Shown here one piece after another: positions 1 through 8,381 of a DNA stretch of 47,259 nucleotides. This DNA comes from a virus. The notes beneath the pieces are model-generated. The model made no database searches, was not told the DNA's origin, and saw only the letters and a list, made by a program, of their open reading frames with translations. The stretch spans positions 1 through 47,259 of IMG/VR virus record IMGVR_UViG_3300010354_012484. One strand, written 5' to 3'. Each line of letters starts with the position of its first letter. Position 1 is the first letter of the stretch. Both the position numbers and the translations under genes were made by a program.

Positions 1-219
1 AAAGTCCCAACAACTGCGACAACCAATTGGTCTTTCATTGTTTAAAAGAGCTCTGCGTAGTTCTCTAGTGGCTGTGCTATTCCAAATTTCCTGTAGAGTT
101 TCTTTTCTATAATCACCTATCCTATCAGGATAACGCCAACAGGCACTGACTTTGCCTTCCTGCTTGATATTTTGATGTATGAAAGGCATTATACAAAATG
201 TCTTGTTCTGATCAAACAT
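1..219 (-). CDS. Radical SAM protein with N-terminal twitch domain (partial, cut by window edge)
   Basis: Only the first 73 codons lie in the window; the rest is beyond the left edge. The start ATG is at 219-217 and overlaps the end of the upstream radical SAM gene by 8 bases. The visible part matches the N-terminal half of its neighbours: a TFCIMPF opening with Cys9, a later Cys27, a segment resembling LQEIWNS, and a closing GCRSCWD pair (Cys67, Cys70). In the neighbouring genes the same Cys pattern precedes the CxxxCxxC radical SAM motif by about 50 residues, so that motif should lie just outside. It is probably the sixth radical SAM gene of the cassette. The family is inferred from the N-terminal domain only. 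Confidence 0.75.
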   Translation of the reverse strand, partial: MFDQNKTFCIMPFIHQNIKQEGKVSACWRYPDRIGDYRKETLQEIWNSTATRELRRALLNNERPIGCRSCWDF

Positions 220-1618
220 CTCTGAATATGTCCTTCATTTCAGGAAAGGTATTATAAAAGTCTGTGCCTCTCTGCTGATCTAATAATTCAAGATATTCTT
301 TGGTTTCAGGTAACCTCATAGACCAATCTTCACTCTTGGCAAATCTTACCATGCCTCTCAGTCTGCTTATGCCATAGTCTGCACTGAGCCACTTCTCTTG
401 AGTTACCTTGCCTTGATACCAGCTAGGTACACCCAGATGCCAATTTGCTGTCCACCATGGAATAAATTCCTCATATTTGGCTTCGATCTCATCTTTGAAC
501 CATGCAGGTAGAACCTTGACATTTAGATGTGGAGGATGATAGACAAAGTGATAGTTGATGCCACCTGCACCAAAAGGCCACATGTTGACTTTTCTGAATC
601 CGTGCTCCAGTTTCCATTTCAAGAATTCAGGAATGTAATAGATATTAAGAGCCTGAACTGCACAGGCAATGGTAACTTCTACATTGTCGGTGGTTTCTTC
701 ATCTAATTGACGAAATGCTTCCAGATTGCGGCTCCATTGGCTAGGATATCGAATATAGTCATTACGTGCTCCTACTGCGTCTACACTGTAGTGAAAACGT
801 ACCAGTTTAAAATGACTCCATAGCTCGAAGAGATCTTCACGCCATTCAACACCGTTACTGTTATAGCGTATTTCCATGTCCTTGGCATAGCCTTGACGTA
901 TACATTCTTCTAGTATGTCATAGTGTTCTTCAATGATTAAGGGCTCACCACCGGCAAAGTAGAGCTGCTTCATGTTAGGCACTTGTTCCCATAACTGTTC
1001 CCAAAATTTTGGATTATTCTTATGCCAATTATAGCTGGCTCCGTTAATCTGCCCTTTGTTATCCCACTGCATGGTTTCTTTAAGACTGACGTTTTTAAAA
1101 TTAGGATATAATTTCTGCCATTCTGGAATCCATAAACTGCTGTCATGCGGACTGCACATTACACAGGCCAGATTACACTTGGTACCAAAACGCATGTCAA
1201 TATAAGTGACCTGTGGTGGCACACTGCCATCTTCTGCTGTATTAGCTATGAGTTGATCTAGATCAACACGTTCACTCCAATATCTAGTTTCCCATTGACG
1301 CTTGCTTTGGTGTCCAGCACGTTCCTCTTTATAGCATTTAGTACAACTGGGAGGTTCTTCCCCGTTGAGCATTTGCAATCTTACATTTTTCATATATTGA
1401 TTGTTCCAGCTGGTCAAAAAGTCAGTGACGTTTAAGTTAGCTGGCTTGCCATCTTCCTGTTTAAGAACTCCAATTTCTCCGCCATGGCTCTTATCGTTAG
1501 TAGGACCCACACTGCTGGCATTGGCAGTACAGCATACACGCATATGACCGTTGGGTCTAGTACTTAGATGCACCCAAGGTAGTATGCAAAATGTTTCACT
1601 AGGTAATTTTTTGCTCAT
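212..1618 (-). CDS. Twitch domain-containing radical SAM protein, 468 aa
   Basis: Radical SAM enzymes use a [4Fe-4S] cluster to split S-adenosylmethionine and start radical chemistry. The cluster motif CNLACVMC is at residues 148-155. The N-terminus carries a second Cys set that probably binds an auxiliary Fe-S cluster: TFCILPW (Cys11), RVCC (Cys29/30) and SCTKC (Cys92/95), the N-terminal twitch arrangement. A YFAGGEPL segment fits the SAM-binding GGEP motif. The C-terminus has QQRGTDFYNTFPEM, which recurs in the 426 and 456 aa neighbours. The start overlaps the upstream stop in an ATGA. The substrate is unknown; the context is a cassette of radical SAM and glycosyltransferase-like genes downstream of tail genes. 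Confidence 0.9.
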   Translation of the reverse strand: MSKKLPSETFCILPWVHLSTRPNGHMRVCCTANASSVGPTNDKSHGGEIGVLKQEDGKPANLNVTDFLTSWNNQYMKNVRLQMLNGEEPPSCTKCYKEERAGHQSKRQWETRYWSERVDLDQLIANTAEDGSVPPQVTYIDMRFGTKCNLACVMCSPHDSSLWIPEWQKLYPNFKNVSLKETMQWDNKGQINGASYNWHKNNPKFWEQLWEQVPNMKQLYFAGGEPLIIEEHYDILEECIRQGYAKDMEIRYNSNGVEWREDLFELWSHFKLVRFHYSVDAVGARNDYIRYPSQWSRNLEAFRQLDEETTDNVEVTIACAVQALNIYYIPEFLKWKLEHGFRKVNMWPFGAGGINYHFVYHPPHLNVKVLPAWFKDEIEAKYEEFIPWWTANWHLGVPSWYQGKVTQEKWLSADYGISRLRGMVRFAKSEDWSMRLPETKEYLELLDQQRGTDFYNTFPEMKDIFRDV

Positions 1619-2688
1619 TGATTAATCACTTCTATTTTAAATTTTCCAACTGGCAGCTCTGTTATAGTTGATTTGCTACATATTTCTGTACATCTAGATA
1701 CTCTATCTTTAGAATCTGTACCATGACATTGACTATTCCAACTGTCTACTAGATCTTCTTGGTAGAATTTATGATTGATAATATCTGCTATAGACTTTAG
1801 ATTAGCATTATTCCAATCAGGATCGTTGTATGTATTTAACAGTCTATCCGTGATAAAATTTACCTTGGTAGTGTCAGTGACTAAAAATCCATTATGTATA
1901 AAACAACAGGGCCATATACGCCCATCATGACCGACAAAATACATCTTCTGTTCCAGAGTATTGCACAGTATAGGCTCATGAACCCTAGGTTCAATTTCTC
2001 TAAGATAATTTTCTAGACTTCCGGGGCCTGGCTTTATTTTGTTATCTAATAATTTTTTCTTTTTGATATTGTCCAGTCCGATCTTAGTAACAAGACTGCG
2101 ATCATGTCTCTGCTGAAACATCACAAAACCCATTTGCCTACTAAGAGCACGAGCTTGGTCAGCTTGATGCTGATTCCAAGGAAATATCAAATACTGCCAC
2201 ATAGCTCGTCCTTGTTCACTGATAAATGCACGAGCATTGGCCATTATTTTTTTCCAATCACTGCCCTGTCTATAGATATGATTAGTATCTTCCATTCCGT
2301 CTATGCTGAAATGCACCAGATGTTCTTGATGTTTTTTTAGTACTGTGGCTAGCTTTTTAAAGTATGTTTCATTACGCAGACTGGCATTGGTGTGAATTAC
2401 TATGTAATACTGTTTGACTTCCAAGGCCATTTCTAACATTGTTAGAAAATCTGGATGTGTTAAGGGATCGTCGATGGTACCGCAAAATTCTAGCTTGTTC
2501 ACAGTGGCAAACTCTGGAGCACTGATAATTTTTAAAAAAGTTTCTTTGCTGAGTAGTTCATTTTTATTGATAAAACTTTTAGCTGTATTGAATGTAGATA
2601 GATCTGTTCTCACACAGCCTAGACAGAGTAGGTTGCAGTTCGAGCTAAGTTCGAACTGAATCGCAGCAGGATCATTAAGATATTCCAT
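1615..2688 (-). CDS. Radical SAM protein with C-terminal Cys-rich (SPASM/twitch-like) domain, 357 aa
   Basis: The radical SAM motif CNLLCLGC is at residues 18-25, right after the start, so this type lacks the N-terminal twitch of its neighbours. Its auxiliary Cys residues are C-terminal instead: an ILCNT Cys, then IWPCCF, then the cluster CHGTD...RCTEIC, resembling SPASM/twitch domains that bind extra Fe-S clusters. The central part (IDGMEDTNHIYRQG, RAFISEQGRA) closely matches the next gene upstream, indicating tandem duplication. The start follows the upstream stop by 3 bases and its own stop overlaps the downstream start in an ATGA. Such C-terminal domains occur in peptide- and sugar-modifying radical SAM enzymes; the substrate here is unknown. 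Confidence 0.88.
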   Translation of the reverse strand: MEYLNDPAAIQFELSSNCNLLCLGCVRTDLSTFNTAKSFINKNELLSKETFLKIISAPEFATVNKLEFCGTIDDPLTHPDFLTMLEMALEVKQYYIVIHTNASLRNETYFKKLATVLKKHQEHLVHFSIDGMEDTNHIYRQGSDWKKIMANARAFISEQGRAMWQYLIFPWNQHQADQARALSRQMGFVMFQQRHDRSLVTKIGLDNIKKKKLLDNKIKPGPGSLENYLREIEPRVHEPILCNTLEQKMYFVGHDGRIWPCCFIHNGFLVTDTTKVNFITDRLLNTYNDPDWNNANLKSIADIINHKFYQEDLVDSWNSQCHGTDSKDRVSRCTEICSKSTITELPVGKFKIEVINQ

Positions 2689-2691
2689 GTT

Positions 2692-3867
2692 CTAGTTAAA
2701 CTGTTCCTTAAAAGCGTCAAATTTAGTGCCGCAGGTCTTGGCACACATTGCACTTTTACCTTCAGCACAGCTAGATTTATTCCAGCTGTCGGGAAGAACA
2801 CGCTGAAAGAAATCACCTTCAATAATTTCTTCCACTGTGTATTTTTTAGCATCTAATTTATCTAGGCCAACTTGATCAATGAATCGCCAAATCTGAGCAC
2901 CTTTATTCTTGTAGTACCAAAGATACATCTGTCCTGCTGTCCAGCAACAAGGCTGTAGGATTCCTTCTGCTGTGACATAGACATTTTTTTCTTTGGCAAC
3001 TTTACAGTCGATGACTGCGTCATCCCAAATGCGTTCTACTGGCTTTTTCTTGTCAGGATCTGTGCTAAATTTCTGCATACCTTGTACTTGATCTAGATTT
3101 TCTATCTTGACAATATTATCTACTGTGATTTTATTCTCGTCATCTTTTTTAGTTATTTCTTTAAGTTTGTCCAGGACTGAGTTACGATATTTAGGATTAG
3201 TAGGAGCCTGTAATAGAGTAGTCAGTCCTTTACGATTCTGTGCTTGATGCGACTCTTTGGTAGCAGCTTGATTATTACTGAAAAAACGTGCAGACTTTTT
3301 ATATTGAAAGCGTTCAAAGCCCATGTCTTTGCTGAGCTGCTCGGCTTCATCAACCTGATGTTCATTGTGTGCAAATACTATATAGTCCCATCGTGCTCTA
3401 CCGCCCGCTGCTATGAAAGCCCGAACATTCTCCATGATCTTAGTCCATACTGTGCCTTGTCTATAGAAATGATTGGTATCTTCAAGGCCGTCTAGACCAA
3501 ATATTACATAGCCGTTGCCATTAATAATTTCTGCAAGTTCTGCCCACCATTCAGGTTTTTTCATACCACCATTAGTGTGCATACTGAGATTAATATCAGC
3601 ATTGTGCTTTCTAAAATAACGAAATGCTTCTAGCGTATCTTTGGCACTGCCTGGATCTCCATAATTACCACAGAGGTAGATTCGTTTAAGTTGTCTTAGA
3701 AAGCTAGGAGTAAAAATTGTCTTAATGTCGTCAATATCAAGTTCTCTGTTTTTTAAATGAGGATTAACTTCTCCCCCATTTAGGTTACGTGAACACATGG
3801 GGCAACTGGCATTACATACTTCAGTCATCTCCAAGTGAACTGTTTCTATCTCATGATAATGATACAC
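2692..3867 (-). CDS. Radical SAM protein with C-terminal Cys-rich (SPASM/twitch-like) domain, 391 aa
   Basis: This is a paralogue of the 357 aa gene just downstream. The motif CNASCPMC is at residues 18-25, the same positions as in the sister protein. Shared central motifs include LDGLEDTNHFYRQG and VRAFIAAGGRARWDY. The C-terminal auxiliary Cys set is DCKVAKE, QPCCW and then SCAEGKSAMCAKTC. It differs by an insertion of about 30 residues rich in Lys/Asp before the C-terminal domain. Its start shares a base with the stop of the methyltransferase-like gene (TAATG), so translation is probably coupled. It is a radical SAM enzyme of unknown substrate; pairing of two paralogues could mean they act on two sites or form a heterodimer, which is inference. 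Confidence 0.88.
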   Translation of the reverse strand: MYHYHEIETVHLEMTEVCNASCPMCSRNLNGGEVNPHLKNRELDIDDIKTIFTPSFLRQLKRIYLCGNYGDPGSAKDTLEAFRYFRKHNADINLSMHTNGGMKKPEWWAELAEIINGNGYVIFGLDGLEDTNHFYRQGTVWTKIMENVRAFIAAGGRARWDYIVFAHNEHQVDEAEQLSKDMGFERFQYKKSARFFSNNQAATKESHQAQNRKGLTTLLQAPTNPKYRNSVLDKLKEITKKDDENKITVDNIVKIENLDQVQGMQKFSTDPDKKKPVERIWDDAVIDCKVAKEKNVYVTAEGILQPCCWTAGQMYLWYYKNKGAQIWRFIDQVGLDKLDAKKYTVEEIIEGDFFQRVLPDSWNKSSCAEGKSAMCAKTCGTKFDAFKEQFN

Positions 3868-4724
3868 TATTTTTCTCCATAGATCATAAACCGTGTGTAT
3901 TTGGTCAATCTAGTTTCACCTCTATAGAATATATTAGTCATTTTGTATTTTTGTAAAAACTCTGCTATATCTTCAGCATAATTAACATGATCATCTTCTA
4001 CAGGACTGCTATTACTTTGAATTAGTACTCTTGTACCTGGTCTTAGTCTATGAAACCATTCGTCGGTCATATGTTCTGCGCTGGTATTTATGATTAGGCT
4101 GGGTTCCAAGATTTTATCACGGAACATGATGTTTCCGTCGGTGTCTATACATTTGTTAATGTCTTTGTTTAAGACCAAGGCCTCGGGATTGATGATCTTT
4201 ATCAACTCATTGTGCTTTTTGTCAGGATCTATAGAAAATAATTTACTGTAATTAATATCTTTGAGATAGAGGCTATGATGTGTTAGCCAGCCGCCTATTA
4301 GAAGAATATGATTAAAGTTTAGATCATATTTGTACAATACTTCAGCCAACCATATTTTACTTTGAACTTGGCTTTTTCCGAATATCACACTCAAGATATT
4401 CTCATAGCCCAATTCTAACATTGCATTTAACTTCTCAATGAGATCATCTTTAGGCCAAATTGATCGCATAGTATTCATTATGTCTACAGTAGACACAGTA
4501 TTTTTAGCACAGACTGTGGTATAAAAAGTCAAGCGATTTTCTCTAGATTTTTCAGGATACTTTTCATAGTCATCTACCATTAGTAATTTTAGACTCCATG
4601 GCTTGCTGTCCTGACCACTGTAGCATAGATTAATAATATTTCTAATGAATTTTTTCTTTTCCACATCGTTGACAAAATGAAAGTACTTTTCTATACCAAA
4701 CAACCATGTAATATCGTTACTCAT
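3867..4724 (-). CDS. Class I SAM-dependent methyltransferase-like protein, 285 aa
   Basis: The second half looks like a Rossmann methyltransferase. It has a beta-strand/loop HILLIGGWLTHHS in the motif I position (with GGW rather than a canonical GxGxG), an acidic strand end FSIDPD that could bind the ribose of SAM, SLIINTSAEHM in the motif IV position, and RVLIQSNSS further on. The first half is helical with no recognised motif. It sits between radical SAM and glycosyltransferase-like genes with 1- and 8-base overlaps, so it probably belongs to the same pathway, for example methylating a sugar or a protein. The assignment rests on motif pattern only and no target residue can be proposed. Confidence 0.6.
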   Translation of the reverse strand: MSNDITWLFGIEKYFHFVNDVEKKKFIRNIINLCYSGQDSKPWSLKLLMVDDYEKYPEKSRENRLTFYTTVCAKNTVSTVDIMNTMRSIWPKDDLIEKLNAMLELGYENILSVIFGKSQVQSKIWLAEVLYKYDLNFNHILLIGGWLTHHSLYLKDINYSKLFSIDPDKKHNELIKIINPEALVLNKDINKCIDTDGNIMFRDKILEPSLIINTSAEHMTDEWFHRLRPGTRVLIQSNSSPVEDDHVNYAEDIAEFLQKYKMTNIFYRGETRLTKYTRFMIYGEK

Positions 4725-5400
4725 TATCTAATCCTAACCATTCCTTAAATTCTTTTTCAATCCAGTCAAAGTCATTGACCACTGAATAATCCGCATTATC
4801 TTTGGCTGCATAGGCTACTCCGGCTCTTGCACCTTGTAGACTAAAATATCCAAATCTAGCTTCAATACCTGCTTCACACCACATGGACAATCTTTCGTGA
4901 CTTTCTTGGTCATTATTATTTTTATTAAGTCCTGCACTGAGTTTGACTGCTTCTCTAAATGCTGTACGCCATGTACTAAAAGGTGTATAATTAAATCTAT
5001 GTTCGCTGGCAAGAACATTGACCTTAATATAAGCATCTGCAAGTGTAGTAGTCATGTCTGGTCGATCAAGTCTATCTAAACTAAAACAGTCACGACTAAA
5101 AAGTTTTATGCCTCCATGACCATATACCAAGCCATTAACAGGATTCTTAGCTCTGAATACTGCTACGCTTTTCGGCTTGAGGTCTACCTGCTGATTAAAA
5201 CGAAAATTATCTAATATCCAGCAGTCGCCATCAACCACATAGAATCTATCCTCTTGACAGTGATCAGCAATGGCCTTATGACTTTGAAATATAGTGCCTA
5301 TAGATTCAAATGCCACAGCCCATTGGGCAACTTGACTGCATCTATACCAATTGTCTTGAGCATTTAATTCATCTTTATATAAAAAATATACAGGTATCAT
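4717..5400 (-). CDS. Glycosyltransferase-like protein with DxD motif, short paralogue, 227 aa
   Basis: This is one of four paralogues in the cassette. Shared features are a strand followed by an acidic loop (VYFLYKDE), FYVVDGDC with a DxD-type motif at Asp57-Asp59, NPVNGLVYGHGGIKL, and FSTWRTAFREAVKL. The DxD after a hydrophobic strand is what metal-dependent GT-A glycosyltransferases use to hold a nucleotide sugar. This copy has lost the GVKGF-AH motif of the other three (here SHKAIADHC), so it is the most diverged. It overlaps its neighbours by 4 and 8 bases. The glycosyltransferase call is inferred from the DxD context; the acceptor is unknown. Confidence 0.55.
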   Translation of the reverse strand: MIPVYFLYKDELNAQDNWYRCSQVAQWAVAFESIGTIFQSHKAIADHCQEDRFYVVDGDCWILDNFRFNQQVDLKPKSVAVFRAKNPVNGLVYGHGGIKLFSRDCFSLDRLDRPDMTTTLADAYIKVNVLASEHRFNYTPFSTWRTAFREAVKLSAGLNKNNNDQESHERLSMWCEAGIEARFGYFSLQGARAGVAYAAKDNADYSVVNDFDWIEKEFKEWLGLDNE

Positions 5401-6386
5401 GATGGTAAACTAAATCCGTATAAAGGTAAAGCACTTTGATTAAGCAGTGCTGGCCAGCCAATTCCTTTATTGGGACTGAAATGCACATGTTTAAACCAAA
5501 TACTCTGTTCTGCATCAAACTCAGCTAGAGGTAGACCCAGCTGTCTTTTTAGATCAGTCATTAGTTTGTGACTATGACTTTCTAGATACTCTCCATGATT
5601 TAATACCTGTAGTTGTTCCTGCCACATCGAGTCAAACCAATCATAGTCAGCAATCTTAATATGATCAAAATTTTCAATATAGAGTAAATAGGCAGCTAGA
5701 CGTGCTCCATAGATTACCCAATTACCATTTTCTACATCGCGGCCAATGGTCATCCAGATTAGCCAACGTGCAAAATTCGCCGGGTACATACGGTTTTTAA
5801 AATCTTCAGGCAGTAGTTTAGAGCCTTGATCAAGGCCCATCTTGATGCCTTCTCGGAATCCGGCTCTAAAAGCCTGCTTGGCACTGGCATTATTGACTAT
5901 GGTTCCATAGGTATTGTTCATCAGTTTATAATTTTTAGCATCCCAACAAAAATCTATATTATTTTTTGAATCACCGGAATCTGCTGCTTCGTGGCTACGC
6001 ATACTGACCACATGTGGAGAATACCACAATTTGACGCTGCCATTGCCATAGACTAGACCATTGACAAGATTTCTACTGCTCCAACTTAGAGTAGCTTCCT
6101 CGATCTCATCTGTCAGTTCAATGGCTCTATACCATATCTTTTTATCAATCTTACAGTCTCCATCTACTGTAAAAAATCTCTGGCTATCAGCTACACTAGC
6201 TGCCTGTTTGTGTGCAGCATCAAATCCCTTAACACCATGAACTCGATGCACCAGTGCTGGATTAGGATGATTGGCCAATAAGAACTCATAGTTTTCGTCT
6301 GCATTAGGCTCATCATAACTGATGAAAACTACAGGAAATTTTTTCAGTTCTATTATATTAGCCTGCGTAGAATTTGTTGAACTCAT
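5397..6386 (-). CDS. Glycosyltransferase-like protein with DxD motif, long paralogue, 329 aa
   Basis: Family motifs are VVFISYDEPNADENY at the N-terminal strand, HRVHGVKGFDAAH, FFTVDGDCKI (Asp75-Asp77), RNLVNGLVYGNGSVKLW and FRAGFREGIKMG. It is the same long type as the 323 aa gene at 9.8-10.7 kb, sharing SHEAAD, NIDFCWD and a C-terminal extension with FDHIKIADYDWFDS. The GT-A-like role is inferred from the DxD motif. The start overlaps the previous gene by 29 bases and the stop overlaps the next start in an ATGA. The N-terminal 15 residues (STNSTQANIIELKK) precede the family's usual first strand, so the native start could be slightly different, though no closer ATG exists. Confidence 0.55.
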   Translation of the reverse strand: MSSTNSTQANIIELKKFPVVFISYDEPNADENYEFLLANHPNPALVHRVHGVKGFDAAHKQAASVADSQRFFTVDGDCKIDKKIWYRAIELTDEIEEATLSWSSRNLVNGLVYGNGSVKLWYSPHVVSMRSHEAADSGDSKNNIDFCWDAKNYKLMNNTYGTIVNNASAKQAFRAGFREGIKMGLDQGSKLLPEDFKNRMYPANFARWLIWMTIGRDVENGNWVIYGARLAAYLLYIENFDHIKIADYDWFDSMWQEQLQVLNHGEYLESHSHKLMTDLKRQLGLPLAEFDAEQSIWFKHVHFSPNKGIGWPALLNQSALPLYGFSLPS

Positions 6387-7107
6387 TTTTTGTCCATTCT
6401 AAATCATTAATCTGTCTAAGTTTATCATGATCCCTGGCATGCGCTAGAGCATACGACTTGCCGTAATTAGCACCATCTATAGCGTAGGATCCATAGAGTC
6501 TATCTAATCCCTGAGTACACCAAACGGTCAATCTATCTTGTGATTCTTTATAGTAGCGGTCAATCAAGTCTTGATCATAGTTTAGCTTGTGTTTAATTGT
6601 TTGATCATCTAGATTCATTACCAATTTAACTGCTTCCCTAAAGGCGCTTCGCCATGTATTAAACTCATCATAATTAAATGCTGTTATATTACTTATTTCT
6701 TCAAACGCTTTTATAGGGAGACCAAACCCCGTGGTAAAATCAATAGCATTGGCTGTTCTTTGAAGTAGACCTTGTTTAGGTAAAATTTTGACACCCCCAT
6801 GACCGTAGACTAGATCATTTATGGGATTAATGCTGTTCCAGATGCAGATCATTTCAGATTGCGGAATACCCCACCAGGTTCTATACTTACTAGGAGTAAA
6901 TGCAAAATTAAAACTGTCTAAAATGTGTGCATCAGAATCGACTACATAAAAGTTATTGGTCAAGCTGCGACTGGCACAGGCCTGATGTGCTTCTACAAAA
7001 CCCTTAACACCATTGACTCGTCGAGCGTGAGGAGCCTTGGCTAACAACAGTTTATAGTTTGCATCAGCATAAGGCTCATTATAACTTAGAAAAAATACAT
7101 CTAGCAT
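6358..7107 (-). CDS. Glycosyltransferase-like protein with DxD motif, short paralogue, 249 aa
   Basis: I chose the ATG at 7107, which overlaps the upstream stop as ATGCTAG and starts the protein MLDVFFLSYNEP, in line with the paralogues. A longer reading from a TTG at 7146 adds 13 residues and overlaps more. Motifs are FFLSYNEPYADANY, RRVNGVKGFVEAH, FYVVDSDAHI (Asp57-Asp59), NPINDLVYGHGGVKI and FNTWRSAFREAVKL. These suggest a GT-A-type sugar transferase, by inference. It ends with a WTKNEFNKFYAG tail similar to WIEKEFKEWLG in the 227 aa paralogue, so these two form the short subgroup. Confidence 0.55.
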   Translation of the reverse strand: MLDVFFLSYNEPYADANYKLLLAKAPHARRVNGVKGFVEAHQACASRSLTNNFYVVDSDAHILDSFNFAFTPSKYRTWWGIPQSEMICIWNSINPINDLVYGHGGVKILPKQGLLQRTANAIDFTTGFGLPIKAFEEISNITAFNYDEFNTWRSAFREAVKLVMNLDDQTIKHKLNYDQDLIDRYYKESQDRLTVWCTQGLDRLYGSYAIDGANYGKSYALAHARDHDKLRQINDLEWTKNEFNKFYAG

Positions 7108-8381
7108 TTGATCAATGAATCTAATTCCGGAAATGTCTGCCGCCAATCTGTTTTTCTCTGCTGATCCAGTATGCTGTTAAGTTCTATAAATTTCTCTAGG
7201 CCTGATTCTTGATATTCTTCGCTGTCATAGTATTCAAACAGTTTTTCAAACACACTGGTATCAACATAGGTGGGTAGAAATTTCAGTTTGGCATGTGATT
7301 GTTTTAATAGTTCTACTATGTTCTTTCTCATGATCCTAGGCCAAATTGTAGTCCTCATCATGGCAGGATTATCTAAAAATATAGGATACCATCTTATAGG
7401 TCTAGTCTTCGATAGACCGTCTAGATAATGCCAAATTCTATCAATTGATCTAAGATTATAGGCATTGACCACTGTGTAAAAAACCAAATTAACATTGTCA
7501 AGTTTTGCTATAGTCTCTACATTGGAACTAAATTCTTTCCAATCTAGTGGATAGCGTATGTAATGTGCCTGATCCTCTGTTCCATCAATACTGATCTGTA
7601 TTTCGTTGTTGGGGAACTGAGTCAGTAGGTCGATTAGTTCGCTGTCTGCTGTAGTACCATTGGTGGTAAAACTGACCAAACAATTGGTATTCTTAGTGTC
7701 AATCAGATTTCTTAGCAGTGTTCTATTTTCTTTTATCATAGTAGGCTCGCCGCCTGTGATATAGACTCTTTTCAGACCGGCAGCCACAGTTTGAATATTA
7801 TTTTTGTAAACATCAGTTTTAAACCAATGGTTAATAGCAGCGGGAATCTGTCGCTCAACTGACCATATAGTTTGATACTGATGCTTGGCAGGCAGGTTAT
7901 CTAAGATTGCAAGTTTTTCCTGATTGACACGACTGGAACTATAACCCCAGCAGGAGTTGCAGGCTAGATTACAGGTATTACCTAATCTAAGTTCCAAGCT
8001 GGCCAACTGCTTGACTGGTACACGACCATTGGTCAAAAACTGATCAATATTATCTGCTATTGTTTTATTGTTTTCGTAGATAGAGTTTGATGTAGTTCTA
8101 CTGCTACTACCGGATAATTCTTCATGTCTATAACAGTCTTTACACTCTTTCACTGGTTTACCAGTCAGCATGTTCTGTCGCACAGTCTGCATATGATCAC
8201 TGTTCCATATACTGTCTATACTGTCATGACCTAGATTATAGTCCGAGCCGTTGTCTTTTTTGATATGGTCGTTTTCTCTTATATTACAGCAGAGCTTGAC
8301 ACTGCCGTCAGTATTACTGTTCAGATTAAAGAATGGATAGATACAGAATGTATCAGAAAGATTTGAATATTTGTTAACCAT
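7101..8381 (-). CDS. Twitch domain-containing radical SAM protein, 426 aa
   Basis: The radical SAM motif CNLACNSC is at residues 137-144, preceded by LELRLGNT as in the other copies. The N-terminal auxiliary Cys set is TFCIYPF (Cys13), KLCC (Cys31/32) and ECKDC (Cys80/83). YITGGEPT is the GGEP motif. The C-terminus ends QQRKTDWRQTFPEL. The overall plan is the same as the 468 aa protein, with low enough similarity to suggest different substrates. It overlaps the upstream gene by 8 bases and the downstream glycosyltransferase-like gene by 7. The substrate is unknown. Confidence 0.9.
   Translation of the reverse strand: MVNKYSNLSDTFCIYPFFNLNSNTDGSVKLCCNIRENDHIKKDNGSDYNLGHDSIDSIWNSDHMQTVRQNMLTGKPVKECKDCYRHEELSGSSSRTTSNSIYENNKTIADNIDQFLTNGRVPVKQLASLELRLGNTCNLACNSCWGYSSSRVNQEKLAILDNLPAKHQYQTIWSVERQIPAAINHWFKTDVYKNNIQTVAAGLKRVYITGGEPTMIKENRTLLRNLIDTKNTNCLVSFTTNGTTADSELIDLLTQFPNNEIQISIDGTEDQAHYIRYPLDWKEFSSNVETIAKLDNVNLVFYTVVNAYNLRSIDRIWHYLDGLSKTRPIRWYPIFLDNPAMMRTTIWPRIMRKNIVELLKQSHAKLKFLPTYVDTSVFEKLFEYYDSEEYQESGLEKFIELNSILDQQRKTDWRQTFPELDSLIKC

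Noticed and set aside
4085-4092. CATAAATA octamer inside the methyltransferase-like gene
   Set aside because: It lies in coding sequence more than 200 bases before the next start, with no matching gap; it is likely chance in AT-rich DNA.
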